A DNA stretch of 64,000 nt, taken from NCBI GenBank assembly GCA_930367215.1, contig OV884059.1, forward strand, positions 25,754,945-25,818,944. The letters are read 5' to 3'. Below the pieces are notes generated by a model, which had not been told where the DNA came from, ran no database searches, and worked only from the letters and a program-made list of their open reading frames with translations. This document shows, one piece after another, positions 56,270 to 64,000 of the stretch. Both the position numbers and the translations under genes were made by a program. Within the stretch, counting starts at the first letter, position 1. Every line of letters begins with the position of its first letter. Origin of the DNA: Pollenia angustigena. Taxonomy: Eukaryota > Arthropoda > Insecta > Diptera > Polleniidae.

Positions 56270-57530
56270 GTAAAAAATGTATGTCATTGAGCATTTTGTT
56301 CATTTTATGAGAGATACAGAGAGAGAGAAACAGAACGTATGACAAAACAATCAGAAAAGCAGATTTATGGTTGGTATAAGGAGACAGCTTAGGGAAAGCC
56401 AAGAGGAACCGGCTTATGAACTGTCTTTTTGTAGCCTCTTAGTGACAATTTACCCCCTCGTAGGACATCCCCTTGTTAAAGTGGCCAGTCATATGGCTAG
56501 CATTCGGACTGGTTGTGTCATAAAGGGGCTAGTATTATAACCAGCTCGAAGCCAGCCACATGAACTACAGGGAAACGACTCAATACTAATACAATAGCAG
56601 CTTTAATTATGGTGAAAGAGAACATTAATGATGTTTCAACATACGATCCACCTAAATCGATGATTACTAGTAGTGCGAAGTTGTTCTGAGGAAATATGAA
56701 CATCTTTTTTATTTTCAGGAAATTTATTCATATGAATTTTTTGATATAATCGCCCTAGTATAAACGCCTTAACTCGTATTTTATATATGTAAATGATAAC
56801 ATCCAAAGATAGTTACATATAATCATTTTTAAAGTTTGCTTACTGTATTTTTTAAAATTACATACCTAATATTTATGACTAATTATTTAATTTATTGATA
56901 AAAAAGAATTTATTTAATATAATTTTCTTCACAGTATTCATTAAATATGAAATCAAAATGTTAACGTTAAAAATGGATTTTCAAATTTTTTTCAAAATTT
57001 ATCCTTTTGGGAAAAAATGAATTAATTTAAATTTAATTCTCTATTTTATATTAAAACCTACGTAAATGTTCAATTTATAAGTTTCCTTAAAAAAAATATG
57101 GCGCTTAATATGTCAAATGTTATTGTTTACATTGTTTGCAACGAAGCAAATATGCACTACTAATCTTGCTCATGGCTTTTTCAGTGCAAACGAAGTAAAA
57201 TAGAACAAATTGCAAATACGTACATTTTGTTGCTGTATTGTGCAAATGTGTGTATTTTTGCACGCATTTGCATCGTTTGCACTACTCATCGTGATTTCCC
57301 TTAATGTTTTTAATAATCGCGGGTGCAACCAGTCTAACTTAAGTGAATATAAACATCAATCTTACTTACATATAAAGGAACAAAATAAGAGATCAAACCA
57401 TATTTATATACATATATTGTTACGAAAGTAACTTTAGTTAAGAATTAGTTGTAATTATTATTTATCTTGTATTTATTAGTTGTTTTGTATTCATAAGTAA
57501 TTTTATTATTGTTATTAAAATTTGTTATTA
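56270..57530. other. Tract with no gene identified
   Basis: A short GAGAGAGA run lies near 56313-56322. The GC-richer part at 56390-56580 contains GACTGGTTGTG, AGTGACAATTTACCCCC-type words that echo 55275-55400 (AGACTGGTTATAAAACTATC), possibly two decayed copies of one element. The rest is AT-rich. Confidence 0.35.
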
Positions 57531-57539
57531 TTTAGTACA

Positions 57540-57782
57540 CTTCAATCCCAATGTGTAGCGAGCCCTCGAAATGACCGTTAAAAAAACTTCAGTATAAGTG
57601 GTGCAATTATGTAAACATAAGTGCCCCCATAAAACATAATAGACGTAAGAGGGGTGAACAGTAAAGCCTAGAACCTTCGAAAAACATTTATCATTATCTC
57701 TTTGAAAACCGAAGATTTGAACCAGGGAACTCACAGTTTCTAGCCTTTACAAACCCCCTAGACAACTGAACCATGAAGGAGC
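57540..57782 (-). mobile_element. tRNA-derived SINE
   Basis: On the minus strand the A-box-like TGGTTCAGTTGTCTAGG (57773-57757) is followed about 50 bp later by the B-box-like GGTTCAAATCT (57723-57713), preceded by CTCCTTCA. A tRNA-unrelated body and an AT-rich tail towards 57430 follow. The box spacing and the lack of a clean tRNA fold favour a SINE over a tRNA gene. The 3' limit is uncertain. Confidence 0.55.
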
Positions 57783-57880
57783 GTTGTTTGAATACCATTA
57801 AAATTAAATATGGCCCGTTTTACTGTTCACAACTCAACTCAGTTGAGAAGAGAGGGACATCGTTAAATCAACTTCGCTTA

Positions 57881-58233
57881 AGGCTAGATGACACTATTAT
57901 ACTTTGTATTAATACATGTCAAAAACTCAAGTAATATGACAAAGTGTGATAGTGTGAATGCAATGTGTCACGAAAATGACAAGTATTATGAAAAAAGTTT
58001 GACATCCCATACGACTTAATCGTTTTTTGAAAAATTTCTAAACAATAATACTTTTCATTGGATCAGGGTTGCATTTTATTTCATGTGTGAGTGTTTATAC
58101 TTTGTGTGATGGTGTGAACACAAACTGTCATTTTACATTAGATTTTTTGACAGTCGCATCAAAACTCATTAGATTTCTATCTCACAAAGTATTATGGAAT
58201 ACGTAGAACTTGTGAGATAGTGTAATCTAGGCT
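57881..58233. mobile_element. TTA-flanked MITE, copy 2
   Basis: Ends AGGCTAGATGACACTAT and AGCCTAGATTACACTAT, TTA at 57878-57880 and 58234-58236. About 353 bp and highly similar to copy 1 (2167-2525) across the whole length, including CATGTCAAAAACT and TTTGACATCCCATACGACTT. The right-hand TTA is shared with the next MITE. Confidence 0.9.
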
Positions 58234-58236
58234 TTA

Positions 58237-59443
58237 GTCTATGTTCATACGGCTCATGTCTTAGTGACAAGATTGCTACTTTATAGGCGAGCGGGACGAG
58301 GGGAAAAGAAACGAGTACACAGATGCATGTACTGTCTTTACGTTATGCTTTCTTATTCGTTGTTTAATTTTGTTTTTGTTTTCAATATCAAATAAAACAA
58401 AATAAACAAGTTAGAGTGCTATATTCGGCTGTGCCGAATCTTTAATTCCCTCCACCGACAGTTCGAATGTTTAAGGAGTAATATCTGCATGATGTTATTA
58501 TTATCTTAAACTGTGACGATTTGTTATTAATTATGGTTTTAGGTGTACTAAACTGTTTTCCGGGAGTAGGGTTTCTATGGGGCCTAGGGTAAATTTGTAC
58601 CGATCTTCACGAAATTTCCCAGTGTCATTTCTAGTCCTAAAAAACTGTGACGAGCCAAAATTTGTTATGATTGCATTATTTTTTACGATTTTAGGCGTTT
58701 TCCGGTAGTAGGGTTTATATGGGGCCTAAGGTAAATTATTGACCGATCGTCACGAAATTTCACAGTGTTATTTCTGGTCCTAAAAAACTGTGACGTACCA
58801 AATTTAGTTACGCTAGCGTTAATTTTTACGGTTTTAGGCTTACTAAACTGTTTTCCGGGAGTAGAGTTTATATGGGGCTTGGGTAAATTATGGACGGATC
58901 TTCACGAAATTTAACAGCATGATTTCCAGTCAAATAAAACAAATTTTTGCAAAATCTTATCTCATTGCGTGCCTTGTCCCAACATTTATGTTAATTTTTG
59001 TAACAAAATTATAAATTTTTTTAGGTGGTGGTTCCACATTTTGATTCATAGCTGTGGCCCTACTGTACCGATTTTGCTGGATTTCAATCCCATACTGCTT
59101 AGGATAACTACAAGCAATTTGGCACCAAGTTTGTTCATTTCTTTTGAGTTGTTCGAAAGTGAGCGTGTTTTCAACAGACGGACATACAGACGGACGGACA
59201 TGGCTAAATTGACTTAGAATTACTTAAGGACCCAGAATATATATACTTTATGGGGTCTGAGATTAATAATAAAAAAGTTTCACACGGAATGACAAACTTA
59301 ATATACCCTCTTCACAACTAATTGTGGTGGAGGGTATAAAAACATGTCGTCAACATGACATGATTCATTTGAACGCCAATTCATGTTCAAAGAAGAAAAA
59401 GGAAGAATCTTGTCAATAAGACATGAGCCGTATGAACTCAGAC
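58237..59443. mobile_element. TWA hairpin MITE, copy d, split by a fly repeat
   Basis: Ends GTCTATGTTCATACGGCTCA and GTCTGAGTTCATACGGCTCA are inverted, TTA at 58234-58236 and 59444-59446. The arms continue TGTCTTAGTGACAAGATT / TGTCTTATTGACAAGATT. A TTCGGC-family repeat (58378-59345) sits in the middle. Confidence 0.82.
58378..59345 (+). repeat. TTCGGC-family fly repeat, copy C
   Basis: The head ATAAACAAGTTAGAGTGC-TATATTCGGCTGTGCCGAATC is followed by CCCTCCACCGACAG and three internal units of about 150 bp (starting near 58538, 58690 and 58835; each with TTTTCCGG, ATGGGGC, GATCTTCACGAAATT and CTAAAAAACTGTGACG). After these come GGACGGACATGGC and CAGAATATATATACTTTATG, and the end GTGGTGGAGGGTATAAAAAC. 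It is the best copy in the window. No frame with a motif. Confidence 0.8.
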
Positions 59444-59451
59444 TTATCTTC

Positions 59452-60215
59452 GGTGAAGGGTATAAAAAAGGGTAATTTTTGGGATTTCAGTATTTTGGTC
59501 ATAACTCTGCCATTTTTTAATCGATTTGACAGATTTATGTATCGGCGTCTTTAGGAATAAATTTACCATTTGCTTTGGTGATAAAATTTGGACTCGGGAA
59601 GACCTATAGTTCCCGAAAATGGGTATTTTTCAAAATATTTTGGTCATAACTTTGTTGTATCTGAACCGATTTTTTCGAGTTTCTTAGAAGATATGTTGTA
59701 CTAAAGATTTCTGATCTTTTGTTATATTAGGCGTATCCATCGGAGATGTTGTGTATTGATAACTAAGATGATTGGATCTTTTTGGAAACTCTGGCTCTAG
59801 TCGTTCTCCAGAAATACAGAAAAAACAAATAAAAAAAAACAAGGGTTTTTTGCTCATATCTCCGTTATTTTTGGATCGATCTGGCTGAATTTTAAAAGCA
59901 AACTTAAACGGAGTATATCGATTGTTTTCTTCCGCAACTACGTTATATCAGAATTTTTCCTAATTCTTGGATTGTAAAATAATATATAGCAAAAAGTTTC
60001 AAATATTTGGTAAAAAAAAAGTATTTTATCTCTCCTGAAAAGTAGTTGTTTTTGAGTAACGAGGTTGCTACAGACGGATTTGAACTTCGCTTTTTATAAA
60101 GACCCAGAATATATATACTTTATAGGGTTTAGGGATCAATACTGTGGAACGTACAAACGGAAGGACAAAGTTATATATACCCTCTTACCTTCGGTGAAGA
60201 GAATAAAAAAGGCAC
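59452..60215 (-). repeat. Fly repeat, inverse orientation to the 12.3-kb copy
   Basis: CTTCGGTGAAGGGTATAAAA opens it and TACCTTCGGTGAAGAGAATA closes it. Internally AATCGATTTGACAGATTTAT and GACTCGGGAAGACCTATAG are complements of the 13-kb modules. The 79-codon frame at 60065 is repeat text. Confidence 0.7.
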
Positions 60216-61005
60216 GTAACTACAAGTGCGTTTATTTGATAAATATAGAACGACGTAATAACACATTTTTTTCTAAGAAAATAAAAAAAGATAGGTTTCT
60301 TTGAAAATTGTTTGAAGAATTCCAGGGACGACTTATCAATGCATGTTTTCTGACATGTTTATTGTTTTCTTCAGGGTTTAAAAAACCGCAGTCGATACCA
60401 AAAACGAGAATTTTTGTACAACGTTTCGCTTTTTGAGTTGGTTTGATAGCGACTGTTTACATTTAATGAATCAGAAGTAAGAGCAACAGTTTATTTTTTG
60501 CCAATGACAAATGAATAATTGGAAGAAATTACAGTTTTTCTACTTTGACTGCAGTTTTTTAAACGCTGATTTACTTTTTACAAATTTGTTTGCTTCTCCT
60601 GTGAAATTATATTTTTGTTAGTTACGCCTTTCTGCATTTTAGCTTACGATATATGTATTATTTATGGTAAAATATACATACTCTGCTGCTCAACATGCTT
60701 GGCTTTAATTTTTGGCGTTCATTATATTGAGCAAGCATGCTTTTAAGCGTTCGCTAAAAAAGTGTGGTTAATGTTAAAAATGTCGAATAGCTGGTCATTA
60801 TTTTTTTCTGCAATTTTTTTTTTTCTTACCATTCGTATTTTTTACTGTTCGCTATAAAAGGTTGTTTCTTTAAAGCGAGATTCGTTATACCGAACTTCAA
60901 ACAAAAATCAGCTGACTCATTAGTTTATATTTATAACTTTTTTAATTATTATTCTTTCTTTGTTTTTTTATCAGCATTTTGTGAAGGAGCCTTGGGGAAT
61001 TAATT
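60216..61005. other. Tract with no gene identified
   Basis: AT-rich. The part from about 60850 (GGTTGTTTCTTTAAAGCG) may be the 5' end of the mariner relic that follows, but I could not pair it with a right-hand terminus. Confidence 0.3.
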
Positions 61006-61480
61006 ATGAATCATTACACGATCGAACAACGTACACAAATAATTAAATTTTATTTTTCAAGCCAACAGTCTATTGTGTTGACAAAGCGTGCATATCGTCG
61101 ATTTCCCATTTCCTCTTAAATGGGTATGTCAACAAGCAAAAGTGCAGGCTGCGGAAAATGCAAGAGCAGTTCATCAGCGACAATCACACTTAATTAAGTG
61201 TACTGTTCGGTGCGGTGTATCCTCCGAAAGGATACTTGGCCGAAATTTTTTTGAAATTGAAAGTGGTGTCTCAATCCCTGTTAGCAGTGGTGCATATCGG
61301 ACGATGTTGGAAAATTTTGTTAGGCCAGCTGTGGAAAACCGTCCAAACTTGTGGTTTCAACTAGATGGAGCCACATTACATACTGCAGGTGCCTTACCAG
61401 ATTTAACAGCGTCTGACAGATTTCTTTGGGGATATTTGAAAGAAAGTGTTAACAAACCAAGAACCATACTCCCATGGTGG
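61006..61480 (+). pseudogene. Deleted mariner (DD41D-like) transposase relic
   Basis: The N-terminus MNHYTIEQRTQIIKFYFSSQ stops at 61117. Then, in another frame, HQRQSHLIKCTVRCGVSSER, LWFQLDGATLHTA and LPDLTASDRFLWGYLKES follow. The region with the first catalytic D is missing, and only about 16 residues remain between the second D and the last D because the intervening part is deleted. So it is an internally deleted relic of the family at 35.7 and 32.6 kb. The open frame continues into unrelated sequence at 61490. Confidence 0.8.
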
Positions 61481-61489
61481 AATAAGCAG

Positions 61490-61665
61490 GTGGCATCGTT
61501 ACAGCAACAAATACAACATTACAACAAAAATGGAAATTATATCACCGTTTACGTCAAAAAATACTTTAAACAAAAATCAAAGCGTTCCGCTGAACGTAAT
61601 GAAATAAATAAATTGTTTGCCAATTTTTATTTATTTATGGTCAATATCTTATTAATTTCAATTTA
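61490..61665 (+). repeat. Inverted-pair repeat, left copy
   Basis: Encodes, in frame with the mariner relic, VASLQQQIQHYNKNGNY, FKQKSKRSAERNEINK and LFANFYLF. The minus strand at 63246-63430 encodes a related text (VTSLRQQIQL, DFKQKSKAAELKEINK, FLANFYLI), and the DNA is also similar (CAACAAATACAA, AACAAAAATCAAAG, GAAATAAATAAAT). Identity of the source is unknown. Confidence 0.65.
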
Positions 61666-61699
61666 AAATTATCAAAAACTTTAATAAAATACAATAATA

Positions 61700-62496
61700 G
61701 GTGCGTTTGAGTACTTTTACAGTAAAATGCAGTAAATGAGTAAACTGAAACATTTGCTCTCACAAAAAGCTGTTGTCCAAAAAAGTACGCGAACGTAAAA
61801 TTTGTAAAAATTCGTAAAATAAAGGCAACAGCTGATGGCAAATAATTGAAGTGTTGAAAATGTGGACACTTTAGATTACTTAACTCGTTTTCTTATCGGT
61901 ACTCGATTAAATACTTTTTATAACACGAACATTTTTGGAAAATGCAAACAAACTATTTTATGTAATCTTTCATATTTGTTTGTTTTTTATTTTATTTGAT
62001 TTTAGTAATTTGTAACGGGTTAAATTATTTAAAAGAACATGAATAATTTGTTTGCTATTGATTACTTAAGTATCCAAATACTTCACACTTTTACAACTCT
62101 AAAAAATTAACATAACAAAAAAAATTTCAAAAGTTTGTATTTAGCCAAATAAATGCTTCACAAACCAGTTTAATTAATTAATATTTATTCACTTTTGGTT
62201 TTGTTTAAATTTTTTTTTCAACTTTTCTTTTATTTAACAATTTTTTCACAATTTGTATGCTTTTTATTTGTTACTTTTGTTTGTTTACCTTTTGAAACAT
62301 ATGTTTTTTTGATTTACTAAATTTTACTGCAAAAATTTCTGCAGTAAACATTTGTAAATACTCAGACAAGAACTGTCACTTTTCGCTCTCAATTTATGTT
62401 CTCATTTACTGCATTTTGTGTACTCGAACGCAATTTCGTAAAATGCAGTAAAGTTTAGTAAAAAATAGTAAAAACTTTTGTGCTCTCGAACGCAAC
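61700..62496. mobile_element. GTGCGTTTGAG inverted-repeat element
   Basis: The left end GGTGCGTTTGAGTAC and the reverse complement of the right end, GTTGCGTTCGAGAGCAC, are followed by TTTTACTGCATTTTAC / GTAAAATGCAGTAAA words repeated near both ends. About 800 bp; class unknown; no coding sequence. Confidence 0.65.
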
Positions 62497-63115
62497 TAAT
62501 CACAGCACAAATCGTGGAAATTTTGTAAACATAAACAAAACTTTGACATAAACCTAGACAAACAATGCAAGAGCAAAAAATCGGCATCTGGCGTAGTGCT
62601 GCCACCTGTTTATTTCACCATGCATACTCCAACTAAAACCAACATTCGAAATGAAATCATTGCCATTACCCCGAAATGTTGCAAAAATTTATGGAAAATA
62701 TGCTAAAAAAGCCCGCATGTTCGAAGCAGAAATGGAAATCCCTAACAGAATATTATTTTTCAAAGCTAATTGCAAAAAATTCCCCAATAATAAACTGTAT
62801 TAAAAAAAAAAAAAAAATATTATAATAACCGCATAAATAAAAAAGTTATAAGCCATTTAAACCACATAGCTCATTCTGCGCCACCCTGTTTCAAACAGAG
62901 TTATAAACTTAACACAAAACCGATTTATAACATTTATATTAAGACATTCCAATCATGACAAATTAAACAGGTGGCATTACTACTTCAGATGACTATTTTT
63001 TGTTCCTGCATTGTTTGTCTAATCTTATGTCAACGTTTTGTTTATGTTTACAAAAAGACAACGTAATGTGTTGTAATTAGTGTGTTTTTTTTTAAGTTTT
63101 CGATTATTTTATATA
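62497..63115. other. Tract with no gene identified
   Basis: AT-rich, no repeat ends or frames recognised; an A-run of about 15 bases lies near 62800. Confidence 0.35.
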
Positions 63116-63235
63116 CAGCCCAATTATAAATAAAAATTCCACGGGAGTTTTCTTCCTTCTCCAATTTTTCCTATGTGGATTCAATTGTAAAAATGGGAAA
63201 AAACTCCCGGGAAATTTTTATTTATAATTGGGCTG
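63116..63235. mobile_element. 120-bp hairpin MITE
   Basis: Arms CAGCCCAATTATAAATAAAA are inverted, followed by ATT and a CGGGAG / CTCCCG pair. ATA flanks both sides, a possible 3-bp duplication. Confidence 0.85.
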
Positions 63236-63245
63236 ATAAATAAAA

Positions 63246-63430
63246 TTAAAAATAACAAGATATTACAATTAAATAAAAATTGGCTAAAAATTTATTTATT
63301 TCCTTAAGTTCAGCGGCCTTTGATTTTTGTTTAAAATCATTTTTAATGTATGCGGAGACAAATTTCCATTTCTGTTTGTTTATACATAATTGTATTTGTT
63401 GCCGTAGCGATGTTACTTTTATTACAAATT
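63246..63430 (-). repeat. Inverted-pair repeat, right copy
   Basis: Related to 61490-61665 in inverted orientation. The minus-strand frame (88 codons, 63246-63512) contains SLRQQIQLCINKQKWKFVSA and KSKAAELKEINKFLANFY. No known domain. Confidence 0.6.
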
Positions 63431-63720
63431 TCACCATGATTGCAATATTTTCCAAAAAATTAAAGATGTGTTTCTTGAAATCTTCGAAGTTTTTATAAAA
63501 AAAAGCCGGCATTTATTTATTTTATTTATCTTCAATAAGAACAAAAATAAAAGTACATAAAAAGCGGTTGTCCTAGGTTGGATTTATTTATAGACAACAT
63601 TCATGGAATACATGTTCACTCGCATAACTTTTAATTAACGTGGGTGTTTTTATTAAAGAAAGCACAAAAGCGTTGATGGTTGGGTTTCGCTATGTATCTA
63701 TCCGACTATATATATGACTA

Positions 63721-63751
63721 TGAATGAATAAATAAATAAATGAATGAATGA
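63721..63751. repeat. (AATG/AATA)n microsatellite
   Basis: About seven tetranucleotide units. The rest of the window to 64000 shows no gene. Confidence 0.85.
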
Positions 63752-64000
63752 CTCTGAGTGGATTGATTGTTGTTGGTATACAAAATGCTCTAGTTTTGCC
63801 AGGCGATCATAAAATAAATAAAAACTCAACAAAAATAAATTCGTTAAGAAAAATGAGAAAACAGCAAAACAAATATAAATAAATGTATTTCTGTACAATT
63901 CTTGGGAATACTGTTTCATTTTTATTTCGTACTACGGGTACGAGTATTTCATTTGTTTATCTTTTGTTTTGCAAGCAACGGATGTATGGATAAATAAATT

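Noticed and set aside
57713..57783. Functional tRNA gene on the minus strand
   Set aside because: The B box is GGTTCAAATCT and the 3' side does not pair with the 5' acceptor-like sequence; the body continues as non-tRNA sequence.

Overview
This window reads as AT-rich nuclear DNA of a higher fly (Diptera, Schizophora, probably a calyptrate). The reasons are the kinds of element present: DD41D (rosa-like) and DD37E mariners, hAT, piggyBac and TWA-target hairpin MITEs, Helitron-like ends, tRNA-derived SINE-like units, Jockey-type and RTE-type retrotransposon fragments, and a long fly-type repeat whose end carries the palindrome TTCGGCTGTGCCGAA and a CCCTCCACC motif. The species cannot be named from this sequence. 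I found no convincing host protein-coding gene, no rRNA and no functional tRNA; nearly every longer reading frame is transposon-derived or a chance frame in AT-rich DNA. A few CAA-rich tracts ending in GTAAGT (near 7.0, 40.9-41.0 and 43.8-44.1 kb) could be non-coding 5' exons, so the window may lie inside or beside a large gene.

Layout. 0-4 kb: Helitron-like ends, hierarchical tandem repeats including a 638-bp direct duplication, and a Helitron (2116-3891) split by a hairpin MITE and a foldback-like element with a 9-bp target duplication. 4-14 kb: a 641-bp inverted-repeat element, a dead DD37E mariner, a hAT MITE nested in a long-TIR element, and a composite of degenerate fly repeats. 14-24 kb: an RTE-like fragment, a 2.6-kb hAT-type element full of other elements, an unclassified GC-richer block, a piggyBac-type nest and an element with perfect 62-bp inverted repeats. 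24.3-28.2 kb: a Russian doll, hAT containing a TAA-flanked element containing a TA-flanked element. 28.8-33.8 kb: hairpin MITEs, a CCCTGCAA element pair and a dead DD41D mariner. 35.6-38.3 kb: a DD41D mariner whose 361-codon transposase is interrupted only by a hAT-type element with a perfect 8-bp duplication. 39.4-47.5 kb: MITEs, fly repeats and possible 5' exons. 47.5-49.2 kb: a 5'-truncated Jockey-type retrotransposon.

49.5-54.6 kb is the standout: a 561-bp unit repeated about 3.7 times in one orientation, then, after a 97-bp spacer, about 5.4 times in the other, almost without divergence. It is bounded by a 17-bp direct repeat and carries tRNA-like A/B-box motifs in each full unit. 54.7-64 kb: further hairpins, a hAT C-terminal fragment, a hAT MITE, a solitary tRNA-derived SINE, two MITEs sharing one TTA, and another mariner relic.

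These elements do not form a pathway. What they record is layered insertion: many pre-insertion sites can be read back from intact target duplications, which gives a relative order of transposition.
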